Positions 26,852 to 36,539 of a DNA stretch of 64,000 bases are shown here, piece after piece. Each line of letters begins with the position of its first letter. The stretch's first letter is position 1. Made by a program: the position numbers and the translations under genes. Source of the stretch: Bacillus sp. PAMC26568 (GTDB lineage Bacteria > Bacillota > Bacilli > Bacillales > Bacillaceae); assembly GCF_014235785.1 (NCBI RefSeq), contig NZ_CP060137.1, positions 1,550,001 through 1,614,000 on the forward strand, given 5' to 3'. Below the pieces are notes generated by a model. The model ran no database searches. It saw only the letters and a program-made list of their open reading frames with translations, and was not told the origin of the DNA.

Positions 26852-27817
26852 ATGCAGAAATATCGTTTCATTTGGATGACGGCAGGTGCAGTACTTATTG
26901 CCCTCGTTTTTCATATGACAATTTTAAATCAAAATGAAGCACATGCGTTCTCGAATCAAGTGATTCAAAAAGGCGCTGTTGGCGATGATGTTGTTGAACT
27001 GCAGTCAAGATTGCAATACAACGGGTATTATAACGGTTCTATCGATGGAGTTTATGGCTGGAGTACTTACTGGGCGGTCCGCAACTTTCAATATGAGTTT
27101 GGCTTAAAGGAAATTGACGGCCTGGTCGGTGAGTCAACAAAGCAAAAATTGACGCAGACTACGAAATACTATCGGGATTTTGTTCATAAACAGCTTAATT
27201 CTGGTAAGGACTTTACTCATTATGGAGGAGTTCCTCTAAGCAAACAAAGCTCTCCTTCGAAAGAATTTAAAGCAAAAATGAAAGCTGCGAAAGGCGGCAA
27301 GGGTGGAGCAGGCGGGAATCAGCAGCAAGCTGCTCAAAAAAAACAGCCTCAAAAACAACAAACACAGCCTAAACAACAGGCAGCACCTCAAAAGAAAGCA
27401 GCGCCTAAACCGAAATCAAAAGCAAAAGCAAAAACAACTGCAGTAAATATGCCTGAAGGCTTTTCACAAAATGATATTCAGCTTATGGCAAATGCGGTGT
27501 ATGGTGAGGCGCGCGGAGAACCTTATATCGGCCAAGTTGCAGTGGCAGCAGTTATCTTAAACCGTGTGAACAGTCCGGTGTTCCCTAATACTGTTTCAGG
27601 TGTCATTTTTGAACCAGGAGCTTTTACTGCTGTAGCAGATGGACAAATCTGGCTGACTCCTAATGAAACTGCGAAAAAGGCTGTCATGGATGCCATTAAC
27701 GGCTGGGATCCTACAGAAGAAGCCGAGTATTATTTCAATCCGAATACAGCGACAAGTGCCTGGATTTGGGGACGCCCTCAAATTAAGCAAATCGGTAAGC
27801 ACATATTCTGTAATTAA
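26852..27817 (+). CDS. sleB: Spore cortex-lytic enzyme SleB
   Basis: Lytic transglycosylase that degrades spore cortex peptidoglycan during germination. 321 aa: signal peptide (1-30, HAFS junction), PG-binding domain (about 40-112: VELQSRLQYNGYYNGSIDGVYG), a long Gln/Lys/Pro-rich linker (about 145-200) that is longer than usual, and the catalytic hydrolase_2 domain (about 208-321: LMANAVYGEARGEPYIGQVAVAAV with the catalytic Glu in GEARGE). It is cotranscribed with ypeB 13 nt downstream. A sigma-G promoter is expected upstream but I could not identify one with confidence. Confidence 0.95.
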   Translation: MQKYRFIWMTAGAVLIALVFHMTILNQNEAHAFSNQVIQKGAVGDDVVELQSRLQYNGYYNGSIDGVYGWSTYWAVRNFQYEFGLKEIDGLVGESTKQKLTQTTKYYRDFVHKQLNSGKDFTHYGGVPLSKQSSPSKEFKAKMKAAKGGKGGAGGNQQQAAQKKQPQKQQTQPKQQAAPQKKAAPKPKSKAKAKTTAVNMPEGFSQNDIQLMANAVYGEARGEPYIGQVAVAAVILNRVNSPVFPNTVSGVIFEPGAFTAVADGQIWLTPNETAKKAVMDAINGWDPTEEAEYYFNPNTATSAWIWGRPQIKQIGKHIFCN

Positions 27818-27830
27818 GAGGTGAAAGCAA

Positions 27831-29174
27831 ATGATCAGAGGTATATTGATTGCCATTTTGACAATAGGTATTGTCGGAACAGCTTATTGGGGCTACAAAG
27901 AGCATCAAGAGAAAAATGCAGTACTGATACACGCAGAAAATAATTATCAGCGAGCATTTCATGATTTAACGTATCAGGTTGATCAGCTTAATGATAAAAT
28001 AGGCGCCACTCTGGCGATGAATTCTAAAAAATCACTCTCTCCTGGACTTGTAGATGTTTGGAGAATTACGTCTGAAGCCCAATCTGATGTCGGGCAGCTT
28101 CCACTGACACTTCTGCCTTTTAATAAAACAGAAGAATTTCTGGCAAGTATTGCAGATTTCAGTTACCGAACAGCTGTCAGAGATTTAGATAAGGAACCAT
28201 TATCAGATAAAGAATATGCGACACTAAAGCAGCTTTATACGAAATCTGAAGATATTCAGAAAGAACTTCGAAATGTACAGCATCTTGTCATTGATAATAA
28301 TCTGAGATGGATGGATGTAGAACTTGCTCTTGCAGCAGGTGAAAAACAAATGGACAACACGATAATCAACGGATTTAAGACGGTAGAAAAAAATGTGAAT
28401 GCATATTCAGAAACAGATTTTGATCCATCGTTTACATCGGTCAAAAAATCAGAAGAGGGCTTTAATCACCTACAAGGAAAAACAGTGACAGAAAAAGAAG
28501 TTCCTCAAATTATTAAAAAGTTTGTTCCAAGTGCAGCCGGCAATATGAAAATCACTCCTAGCGGAAAAGGATCGCGATTAGAATTTTACAGTGTTGAAGT
28601 AAATGATCCTAAACATAAATCAAATGTATTTTTGGATATTACCAAAAAAGGAGGATACCCGATCTGGCTAATACAAGAACGTGAAGTTAAAGATCAAAAA
28701 ATAAGCCTGAATGATGCATCAAATAATGCAGCAAAGTTTTTAAAGGACCAGGGTTTTGAAGATTTAGTTCTGTACGAAAGTGCTCAATTTGAGAATATAG
28801 GTATTTTCTCATTTGTCTCGGTTTATGAAAATGTGAGGCTGTACCCAGATGCTATAAGGATGAAGGTTGCTCTTGATGACGGGAAAGTTATTGGATTTTC
28901 AGCAAGAGATTATCTGGCTTCACACCGTAAACGTGAAATTCCAAAAGCCGGGCTGACACTTGCAGAGGCTAAAGGATTTGTAAATCCTAACCTGCTGGTT
29001 CAAGAAGACAGACTCGCAATCATTACAAATGAACTCGGTGAAGAGATTCTCTGCTATGAATTCTTAGGAACGATGGAAAATGATACTTACCGGATTTTCG
29101 TTAATGCAGATGATGGGTCAGAGGAAAAGGTTGAAAAGCTTGATAACTCAGAGCCAATCTATCAGGAAATTTAA
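27831..29174 (+). CDS. ypeB: Germination protein YpeB
   Basis: Forespore-expressed membrane protein required for SleB localisation and stability in the spore. 447 aa with an N-terminal membrane anchor (about 2-20), a helical N-terminal domain, and C-terminal PepSY-like repeats (about 215-430, including SARDYLASHRKREIPKAGLTLAEA). GAGGTGAAAG precedes the ATG. Directly downstream of sleB, the standard operon arrangement. Confidence 0.95.
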   Translation: MIRGILIAILTIGIVGTAYWGYKEHQEKNAVLIHAENNYQRAFHDLTYQVDQLNDKIGATLAMNSKKSLSPGLVDVWRITSEAQSDVGQLPLTLLPFNKTEEFLASIADFSYRTAVRDLDKEPLSDKEYATLKQLYTKSEDIQKELRNVQHLVIDNNLRWMDVELALAAGEKQMDNTIINGFKTVEKNVNAYSETDFDPSFTSVKKSEEGFNHLQGKTVTEKEVPQIIKKFVPSAAGNMKITPSGKGSRLEFYSVEVNDPKHKSNVFLDITKKGGYPIWLIQEREVKDQKISLNDASNNAAKFLKDQGFEDLVLYESAQFENIGIFSFVSVYENVRLYPDAIRMKVALDDGKVIGFSARDYLASHRKREIPKAGLTLAEAKGFVNPNLLVQEDRLAIITNELGEEILCYEFLGTMENDTYRIFVNADDGSEEKVEKLDNSEPIYQEI

Positions 29175-29180
29175 TGAAAA

Positions 29181-29219
29181 AAGAAAGGAAAAGGTGAAAT
29201 ACTCTTTTCCTTTTTTTTT
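29181..29219 (+). terminator. Intrinsic terminator after ypeB
   Basis: AAAGGAAAAG and CTTTTCCTTT stem followed by T run. Confidence 0.8.
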
Positions 29220-29235
29220 GAGAAAAAGTATTAAA

Positions 29236-29370
29236 TTTTGTGCATTGATGGCGAGCGGAATCGCCCAACTCGCTCGGCCAGAACAAATCCGCAGGAAAAT
29301 TCAAACCCGGACTTTTCTGCCGGATTCTTATCTGTCATGCTTGCGCTAAACGGGCGCTTGCGCTTTTCTT
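29236..29370 (+). repeat. Dispersed intergenic repeat, long form
   Basis: Begins TTTTGTGCATTGATGGCGAG, contains CTCGCTCGGCCAGAAC and the AAACCCGGACTTTTCTGCC core, ends ACGGGCGCTTGCGCTTTTC. The TTTTGCGCATTGATG-like lead, the core and the tail recur at 62.2 and 63.3 kb; the core and a variant tail recur at 39.4-39.6 kb. Confidence 0.75.
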
Positions 29371-29422
29371 ATATTCCATGATTTAATGAAAGAGTAGAGT
29401 CCGAACAAGAGAGTGTGATCGT

Positions 29423-30079
29423 ATGCTGAATATTGGAGATAGTTTAATTTTTGAGTTAAAAGACGATCAAGCGTCAAAATTAAAATGCAAAGCAGTCGAC
29501 CTAAAGAACCAGGTATTATATACTGATTATCCAGTATATGAAAAGAATGGGAAAACAGCTTTTCTGCTGAATGGGACTCATTTGAAAGCTTCTTTTGTAG
29601 GAAACGATCAAAATGCTTATCTTTTTCATACGGAAGTGCTGGGGCGCTGTAAAGAAAAAATTCCGATGCTGACTTTTAAAATGCCGGAAGCACATGAACT
29701 GATCCGAATACAAAGAAGAGAGTACGTTAGAATCGAAACTGCGATAGATGTAGCTCTTCATTCCGCAAGTCAGCGATTTCAGCCATTTGTTACTACGACA
29801 ATAGATATTAGTGCTGGCGGAGCAGCAGTTAATCTGCCCGGTAAACAATCATTTGAACAAAATGAGGAAGTAACTGCTTGGTTTTCTCTTCCGTTTCAAA
29901 AAGGCACAATTGAATATGCGAAAATTAAAGCAAAAATGGTAAGGGTTATAAAAAGTGATAAAAAAGAAATGGCAACCCTTCAATTTCTTGATTTAACAGA
30001 AACCGATCGCAAAAAACTGCTTCAATTTTGTTTTGATCAGCAGCTGCTTCTAAAGAAAAAGGGAGCTTTTAGCGAATAA
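29423..30079 (+). CDS. motI: PilZ-domain flagellar brake protein MotI (YpfA/DgrA)
   Basis: Cyclic-di-GMP receptor that slows the flagellar motor in Bacillus. 218 aa: YcgR-type N-terminal domain (about 1-90) and PilZ domain (about 95-210). The c-di-GMP-binding RxxxR (RIQRREYVRIE) and DxSxxG (DISAGG) motifs are intact, so ligand binding is expected. Position between ypeB and ypfB-cmk matches B. subtilis ypfA. Confidence 0.92.
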   Translation: MLNIGDSLIFELKDDQASKLKCKAVDLKNQVLYTDYPVYEKNGKTAFLLNGTHLKASFVGNDQNAYLFHTEVLGRCKEKIPMLTFKMPEAHELIRIQRREYVRIETAIDVALHSASQRFQPFVTTTIDISAGGAAVNLPGKQSFEQNEEVTAWFSLPFQKGTIEYAKIKAKMVRVIKSDKKEMATLQFLDLTETDRKKLLQFCFDQQLLLKKKGAFSE

Positions 30080-30132
30080 TCAGGATCCTTTTGCATCATA
30101 CTAGTAATAAAACCCTGGAGATGTATACAAGT

Positions 30133-30309
30133 ATGCTGCGGTTTGAAAGAATTCTGATTAAAATGGTAATCATTCAGCTGGTGCTGCTAATTTGTGCTCA
30201 AGCTGCCCTTGGAATCCCAAGCTTGCAGCCTCACATTTCACGTGTGGTACAATATGAAGGTGTTAATAAGCTGACAATTAACGAATGGCTTGAAACATTT
30301 AAACAGTAA
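30133..30309 (+). CDS. ypfB: YpfB family small membrane-anchored protein
   Basis: Short protein of about 58 aa with one N-terminal membrane helix (ILIKMVIIQLVLLICAQAALG) and a short outside tail ending in INEWLETFKQ. Matches the small YpfB/DUF5359-type protein found between ypfA and cmk. GGAG lies 12 nt before ATG 30133; ATG 30121 would add four residues but abuts the GGAG. Function unknown. Confidence 0.7.
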   Translation: MLRFERILIKMVIIQLVLLICAQAALGIPSLQPHISRVVQYEGVNKLTINEWLETFKQ

Positions 30310-30311
30310 AC

Positions 30312-30345
30312 TATGCAGGATAAGCAGACCTGCATTGTTTTTGTT
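30312..30345 (+). terminator. Intrinsic terminator after ypfB
   Basis: ATGCAGG (30313-30319) and CCTGCAT (30329-30335) stem followed by TGTTTTTG. Confidence 0.75.
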
Positions 30346-30416
30346 TCTGACCTAAAAATCTTAACAACACGAAGAATTCCTGCAATATGTATCTAGGAAA
30401 CTATCAAGGAGGAACT

Positions 30417-31088
30417 ATGGATCATAATATTTCAATTGCAATTGATGGACCGGCAGCAGCTGGGAAAAGCACGGTTGCAAAAATCTTAGCTGAAGATTAT
30501 TCATACGTTTATATTGACACAGGTGCGATGTACCGCGCTCTTACTTATAAAGCAATACAAAATAATGCTGATTTAGAAAACGAGGAACAGCTTAAGAAGA
30601 TATTGTCTGCCACTAAAATTGAACTAGTTCCATGTGAAAATGGACAGCACGTTCTGATCAATGGGGAGAATGTCACGGAAGTAATCCGCACTCATGATGT
30701 TACAAACTCAGTATCAATCGTGGCAAAACATGCCTATGTCCGTGAAGAAATGGTAAAAAGACAGCGGGAAATGGCAAGAGGCGGAAGAGTCGTGATGGAT
30801 GGCAGAGATATCGGTACACATGTTCTTCCAAATGCTGAAGTGAAAATATTTTTGAGAGCGTCAGTCCTCGAACGGGCTAAAAGACGGCATGATGAAAATC
30901 TCTCAAAAGGCTTTGAATCGGATCTTGAGCAATTGAAAATTGATATTGCAAGACGGGATAAACTGGATTCTGAAAGAGTAATTGCCCCGCTTAAAAAAGC
31001 AGATGATGCTGTTGAGATTGATACAACCTCTTTATCTATTAAGGGAGTAGTAGAGGAAATTAAGAAAATCGTTAAAGAGAGGCTTTGA
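30417..31088 (+). CDS. cmk: Cytidylate kinase Cmk
   Basis: Phosphorylates CMP and dCMP. 223 aa with P-loop [11 protein letters not shown], the [10 protein letters not shown] substrate region, [10 protein letters not shown], and the LID-like [19 protein letters not shown] precedes the ATG at 30417; an in-frame upstream start at 30387 has no ribosome binding site. It overlaps plsC by 1 nt (TGATG), so they are coupled. Confidence 0.96.
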   Translation: MDHNISIAIDGPAAAGKSTVAKILAEDYSYVYIDTGAMYRALTYKAIQNNADLENEEQLKKILSATKIELVPCENGQHVLINGENVTEVIRTHDVTNSVSIVAKHAYVREEMVKRQREMARGGRVVMDGRDIGTHVLPNAEVKIFLRASVLERAKRRHDENLSKGFESDLEQLKIDIARRDKLDSERVIAPLKKADDAVEIDTTSLSIKGVVEEIKKIVKERL

Positions 31089-31678
31089 TGAAGATGACAT
31101 TTTATCAATTTGCAAAAGGCGTTGTTGCTGCCGTTTTTTTTCCTCTTTATCGGATTGAAGTGAAAGGAAAAGAACATTTCCCTAAAGATGGCGCTGTTTT
31201 ATTATGTTCGAATCACATTGATAATTTAGATCCTCCCACTGTGGGTATTTCAGCGCCGCGGCAAGTGCATTTTATGGCAAAAGAAGAATTGTTTCGGGTC
31301 CCTGTATTAGGGGGTATAGTCAGAAAAGTAGGTTCGTTTCCTGTCAAGAGAGGAATGAGTGACCGTGAAGCTTTAAGAAAAGGATTAAACGTACTGAAAG
31401 ATGGAGGAGTTCTCGGTTTATTTCCAGAAGGTACGAGAAGCAAAGATGGAAAGCTTGGCAAAGGCCTTGCAGGAGCCGGCTTTTTCGCCCTTAGGTCAGA
31501 TGCATTAGTCGTTCCATGTGCAGTTATAGGCACTTATAAGCCTTTCAATAAAGTAAGAGTATATTTCGGTGAACCTATTAACCTGGATTCATTAAGGGAA
31601 AGAAAAGCAACAGCTGAAGAGGCAACAGAATTTATCATGTCAAAAATTGCTGAACTTCTCGAAAAACATCAATCATAA
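31088..31678 (+). CDS. plsC: 1-acyl-sn-glycerol-3-phosphate acyltransferase PlsC
   Basis: Second acylation in phosphatidic acid synthesis, acting at the membrane. 196 aa with the acyltransferase motifs: a catalytic SNHIDNLDP (an H-x4-D variant), GSFPVKR, and FPEGTRSKDGKLGKG for phosphate binding, and a VVPCAVIGT motif. One N-terminal hydrophobic segment. ATG 31088 has AAGAGAGG just upstream. Gene order cmk-plsC-ypfD is typical of Bacillus. Confidence 0.93.
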   Translation: MKMTFYQFAKGVVAAVFFPLYRIEVKGKEHFPKDGAVLLCSNHIDNLDPPTVGISAPRQVHFMAKEELFRVPVLGGIVRKVGSFPVKRGMSDREALRKGLNVLKDGGVLGLFPEGTRSKDGKLGKGLAGAGFFALRSDALVVPCAVIGTYKPFNKVRVYFGEPINLDSLRERKATAEEATEFIMSKIAELLEKHQS

Positions 31679-31809
31679 AAGTCTTTGTACTTGACAAAAT
31701 GTAACATTTATTAGAAGTTAATAAAAAGAGTATTTTCACTTTATTCTAAAAAAAGTGATTTCATACATATCCAACTAAGTCGTAGGTTGTGACCAAGGAG
31801 GTAATTGGA

Positions 31810-32955
31810 ATGGTTGAAGACATGAATGATGTAGAAGTAAAAACACCAGAAGTAGGCGACGTCCTGAAAGGGATTGTTACCAAAGTGGAAGACAAACAGG
31901 TAATTGTTGAAATTGAAAACGTGAAACACACTGGAATAATTCCTATCAGTGAACTTTCCAGCTTGCACGTTGAAAAAGCTTCTGATGTTGTAAGTGAAAA
32001 TGAAGAACTTCAATTAAAAGTGACAAAAGTCGAGGATGAGGCTCTTATCCTTTCAAAAAGAGCAATTGATGCAGATCTTGCCTGGGGTCAGCTGCAAGCT
32101 AAATTTGAATCAAAAGAAGTGTTTGAAGCTGAAGTAAAGGATGTTGTAAAGGGCGGGCTCGTCGTTGATCTTGGCGTGAGAGGCTTCATACCAGCATCTC
32201 TAGTGGAATCTCACTTTGTGGAAGATTTTTCAGATTATAAAGGAAAATCGTTATCTCTTATGGTAGTGGAAATTGACCGTGAGAAAAATCGTGTCATCCT
32301 CTCTCATCGTGCAGTTGTCGAAAAAGAACAAGGTGAGAAGAAACAGCAGCGATTAGAAATGATCAAAGCAGGAGAGGTGCTCGAAGGAACAGTTCAGCGT
32401 TTAACAGATTTCGGCGCCTTTGTTGATATTGGCGGCATTGACGGACTTGTACACATTTCTCAGCTGTCGCATAACCATGTAGATAAACCTTCTGAGGTTG
32501 TTGAAGAAGGCCAAAAAGTACAAGTAAAAGTGTTATCCATTGATCGTGATAACGAAAGAATTTCACTGTCCATTAAAGAAACGCTTCCTGGACCTTGGGA
32601 AAACATCACAGATAAAGTTAAAGCTGGTGATGTAGTGGATGGTACAGTGAAAAGACTCGTATCTTTTGGTGCCTTTGTCGAAATCCTTCCAGGAGTAGAA
32701 GGACTTGTCCATATTTCCCAAATCTCAAACAAGCATATTGGAACACCCCATGAGGTTCTTTCTGAGAATGAAGAAGTAAAAGTTAAGGTGCTCGATGTAA
32801 ATGAAAACGAACAGCGCATTTCGCTAAGCATAAGAGAGATAGAAGGCCCTTCAAAAGCTGATGAAGAGGATTACCGAAATTATCAGGCGAAAGAAGAATC
32901 TTCTGGTTTTCAATTAGGCGATTTGATTGGCGATAAATTAAATAAATTGAAATAA
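31810..32955 (+). CDS. ypfD: S1 RNA-binding domain protein YpfD (ribosomal protein S1 homologue)
   Basis: Cytoplasmic RNA-binding protein with four S1 domains (about 12-82, 100-165, 186-254, 271-340). The last two carry clear S1 signatures (GTVQRLTDFGAFVDIGGIDG, GTVKRLVSFGAFVEI). 381 aa, one shorter than in B. subtilis, and shorter than six-domain S1, so it is the Firmicute homologue rather than a full S1. ATG 31810 is preceded by AAGGAGGTAATTGG. A TTGACA box at 31691-31696 hints at its own promoter but no convincing -10 box was found. Confidence 0.94.
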   Translation: MVEDMNDVEVKTPEVGDVLKGIVTKVEDKQVIVEIENVKHTGIIPISELSSLHVEKASDVVSENEELQLKVTKVEDEALILSKRAIDADLAWGQLQAKFESKEVFEAEVKDVVKGGLVVDLGVRGFIPASLVESHFVEDFSDYKGKSLSLMVVEIDREKNRVILSHRAVVEKEQGEKKQQRLEMIKAGEVLEGTVQRLTDFGAFVDIGGIDGLVHISQLSHNHVDKPSEVVEEGQKVQVKVLSIDRDNERISLSIKETLPGPWENITDKVKAGDVVDGTVKRLVSFGAFVEILPGVEGLVHISQISNKHIGTPHEVLSENEEVKVKVLDVNENEQRISLSIREIEGPSKADEEDYRNYQAKEESSGFQLGDLIGDKLNKLK

Positions 32956-34029
<1,074 letters not shown>

Positions 34030-34163
34030 AACGGCAAGGACCCTACCTGCAATTGTTATTATAAGGAAAGCGAAATTAAAAGAAGAGAGCGCTAAACTAT
34101 AATGATAAATGTAAATAAGTCTGTTCAGGAAAAACAGCAATCTATTCGAACAAGCCAATAATA

Positions 34164-34209
34164 AAAAGAAGTCCGCGCCTTTTCCCAGGGATGCGAACTT
34201 CTTTTTTAT
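34164..34209. terminator. Bidirectional terminator between fni and ypzI
   Basis: AAGAAGTCCGC and GCGAACTTCTT form the stem; T-rich tails follow on both strands (TTTTTT on plus, TTTTTATTATT on minus), suiting two convergent genes. Confidence 0.75.
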
Positions 34210-34238
34210 TGGGCAGAAATTGACTGCCCAGCCGTCTT

Positions 34239-34370
34239 TTATTTATTCCTCGACCTTGACTCCTCAGGGCTTTCGAGTGAGGTTGCTCCTTTATAATTTA
34301 GCGATTGATCGCGATCTGACTCTACGCGTTTACTTTCTTTCAGCTTTTTTTCTTGACGGTCACGTCCCAT
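34239..34370 (-). CDS. ypzI: YpzI family small basic/acidic protein
   Basis: A 43-residue gene on the minus strand. It begins MGRDRQEKKLKESKRVES and ends PEESRSRNK, with no hydrophobic segment, so a soluble, highly charged and probably disordered peptide. AAAGGAGGGATATAAA precedes the ATG, an excellent ribosome binding site. Sequence and position between fni and yphA match the uncharacterised YpzI family of Bacillus. The larger plus-strand reading frame over the same region is a shadow. Confidence 0.85.
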   Translation of the reverse strand: MGRDRQEKKLKESKRVESDRDQSLNYKGATSLESPEESRSRNK

Positions 34371-34496
34371 TTTATATCCCTCCTTTTCCTGTTTTTATTA
34401 TTTCTCAAGCTGCAGCACTTCATGAGTTTAATTTTTATCTGTGTCCTGGATTAAAGAACATTAAATCCAGCCATAATGATAAAAATAGGAGTGGTA

Positions 34497-35093
34497 ATGG
34501 TGGAACATGTTATTTTTTATTGGATCATGTGGGCGGCTTGGATCGTCGCAGCTTTTTTTATGAAAAAATCAACAGGCAGAACGATAATATCCCTGATTAT
34601 TTTGCTGTGCATCGGTTTGGTTGACCTTTTTATTGAGTTTGATTCGTTTTATATACGGGCAGCGTTTTTATTAATAATAAGCACAGGCTATTATTTAGCA
34701 GCTAAAAATGAACGTAAGGTATATTTTTTCCTCTCTGTCATGGCACTTACTAGCGCTTATGCCGGAATTCATTTATTTGAGATCTATGATCCCGTGTGGT
34801 TTCTGATTGACAGGAGTGCGGTTATTACTGGGCTATTGGGTATGCTTTCCATATATTTAGGGAAAAGTATGGCGGAACGTTTAGGCATATTTATTCTCTC
34901 GATGAGCCAGGGCGAATTTTTATTCTGGGTGATATTAGGGAAATTTCATCAAGGGTTAACAATCGGAACTTCTGATTATTTAAATATGGCTGCAGCAGGG
35001 TTTGCAATTATTTGTGTTTGGACTTATCTGGGATCAACTACGGCAGCATTTAATCAGCATGTTCAGAAATCTGCAAAGGGGAATGGGGCATAA
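34497..35093 (+). CDS. yphA: YphA, multi-pass membrane protein
   Basis: 198 aa with about six to seven hydrophobic helices and little hydrophilic sequence; function unknown. Length and location before the YIEGIA gene match B. subtilis YphA. ATG 34497 follows AGGAGTGGT; an ATG at 34476 is in frame but lacks a ribosome binding site. The stop is 1 nt from the next start region, so yphA, the YIEGIA gene and the 63-aa gene form an operon. Confidence 0.85.
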   Translation: MVEHVIFYWIMWAAWIVAAFFMKKSTGRTIISLIILLCIGLVDLFIEFDSFYIRAAFLLIISTGYYLAAKNERKVYFFLSVMALTSAYAGIHLFEIYDPVWFLIDRSAVITGLLGMLSIYLGKSMAERLGIFILSMSQGEFLFWVILGKFHQGLTIGTSDYLNMAAAGFAIICVWTYLGSTTAAFNQHVQKSAKGNGA

Positions 35094-35094
35094 G

Positions 35095-35991
35095 ATGAAT
35101 GAATATACTTTTCCAATCCTATTTGGAGTAGCCTTCGGTGTTATTTCAAGACTTTATATGCTGCGAACGGATTACCGGCAGTACCCTACATACCTGCATG
35201 GAAAAATAATTCATGTTGCACTTGGATTTATTGCTGCAGGTCTTGGGACCATCGCGATTCCTGCCATTATGGAGGAAGAGTTTACGGCTATTACGTTTTT
35301 GACACTTGCAGCTTCTCAGTTCAGAGAAGTACGAAATATGGAAAGAAATACTTTGGCAGAACTGGATGGCTATGAGCTGGTTCCTCGTGGAAGTACATAT
35401 ATTGAGGGGATTGCTGTGGCGTTCGAAAGCAGAAATTATCTTGTTATTTTTACATCTCTTGCGACTACATTCGCGTATTTAGTAGTGAATGTATGGGCAG
35501 CTATAGCAGTTGGTGTGATTTGCCTCATCATTGCAAAAAAATTAATGGCTGGAAGCAAATTGAAGGATATCGTTCATATTGAATATAAACAGCCCCATTT
35601 TGATGGTGCCGGTTTATATATCGATAACATATATATTATGAATATCGGAATTCCATCAAAGCAAGAGTCTGTTTTGAAATATGGGATGGGTTTTATTCTG
35701 ACTCCAAAAAATTATAATGCGAAAACGACCATTGCAAATCTTGGACAGAGACAGGCCATACTTCACGATGTATCGACAGCTCTTGGGGTTCACCGTGATT
35801 CTGGAGAGCCATCATTAGTGCCTCTTGCAAAACGTGATTTGGATGATGGCAGAGTTGGGGTCTTTGTTCTTCCTCAAGGCGGGGATATTGAACTTGCGAA
35901 AACTGTCATAGGGGAAGTTCCGACCCTTGAAAATGCCATCAGGATGCCAAGTGAGTCAAAGGCAAATAAAAAAGGCAGGTCAAATAAGTGA
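35095..35991 (+). CDS. yphB: YIEGIA domain membrane protein (YphB-like)
   Basis: 298 aa. Contains the family-naming YIEGIA segment at about residue 102, with several hydrophobic segments in the first 165 residues and a soluble C-terminal domain (about 170-290). Restricted to spore-forming Firmicutes, so a sporulation-related role is probable, but the biochemistry is not known. It overlaps the next small gene by 4 nt (GTGA). Start at ATG 35095, shortly after a GGGG motif. Confidence 0.85.
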   Translation: MNEYTFPILFGVAFGVISRLYMLRTDYRQYPTYLHGKIIHVALGFIAAGLGTIAIPAIMEEEFTAITFLTLAASQFREVRNMERNTLAELDGYELVPRGSTYIEGIAVAFESRNYLVIFTSLATTFAYLVVNVWAAIAVGVICLIIAKKLMAGSKLKDIVHIEYKQPHFDGAGLYIDNIYIMNIGIPSKQESVLKYGMGFILTPKNYNAKTTIANLGQRQAILHDVSTALGVHRDSGEPSLVPLAKRDLDDGRVGVFVLPQGGDIELAKTVIGEVPTLENAIRMPSESKANKKGRSNK

Positions 35992-36179
35992 AAACATCAC
36001 TCGAAAAATATATTCTTGCAGCTATAACGACAAGTCCTGAAAAAGTAGCAGGAGGAACGGCTGTATTTATTGTGAAAACAAAAGAAGAAATGGATTTTTA
36101 CGCTAGAAATCTTGAAGCGATTCTCGACGGAATTGCACATGGAATTGGCGAAGATCTTTATATTATTGTAAAGCATTGA
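35988..36179 (+). CDS. Small partner protein of the YIEGIA protein
   Basis: 63 aa, soluble, GTG start overlapping the YIEGIA gene stop by 4 nt with AGGCAGG upstream. It looks like the small protein annotated as capping complex subunit for YIEGIA; tight translational coupling supports a stoichiometric partner. Mixed alpha/beta character with a hydrophobic C-terminus (DLYIIVKH). Confidence 0.8.
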   Translation: MKTSLEKYILAAITTSPEKVAGGTAVFIVKTKEEMDFYARNLEAILDGIAHGIGEDLYIIVKH

Positions 36180-36217
36180 GTTGTGAAACATGCTAATCTC
36201 TGCTAATATATAAAAGT

Positions 36218-36256
36218 TAAGCCCTTCCCTGTTAATATGAGAAGGGTTTCTTTCAT
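36218..36256 (+). terminator. Intrinsic terminator after the YIEGIA operon
   Basis: AAGCCCTTC and GAAGGGTTT stem followed by a T-rich tail. The remaining gap up to der holds a palindromic repeat and no gene. Confidence 0.75.
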
Positions 36257-36366
36257 GAAAAGGGAAAGCTTATAATGTAAGATATAAACTTATATGTTGC
36301 CCGCATTAAAATACATGGCTCTTTTCGTAAATTAGCTGCTTTTAGAAAAAATGGATAAAACCTATA

Positions 36367-36457
36367 GTGGATTGTAGCGGAAGGCACTTGACCCCTGCGG
36401 GAAATAGAGGCTCCCAACCCTCCCCGCGGAAAGCAAGTGCCTGCAGCGGAAATCCAC
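36367..36457. repeat. 91-bp palindromic intergenic repeat upstream of der
   Basis: Terminal inverted repeats GTGGATT...AATCCAC, then AGCGG on both sides, then GGCACTTG...CAAGTGCC, with a GC-rich centre (CCCCTGCGGGAAA...CTCCCAACCCTCCCCGCGG). This resembles the CTGCGGGA / AGCGGAAATCCAC elements scattered in many Bacillus genomes. Ends 83 bp before der. Confidence 0.75.
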
Positions 36458-36539
36458 GGGTGAAATTTATACTAAAAACAATAAAAAATGCGAAAACAGT
36501 CAAATACATAAACCTGTAAGCTGAAAGGAAAGATAGCAT

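Noticed and set aside
34220-34624. 134-aa plus-strand reading frame after fni
   Set aside because: Lies over the minus-strand ypzI gene and the start of yphA, begins inside the terminator region, has no ribosome binding site and no family-like motif.
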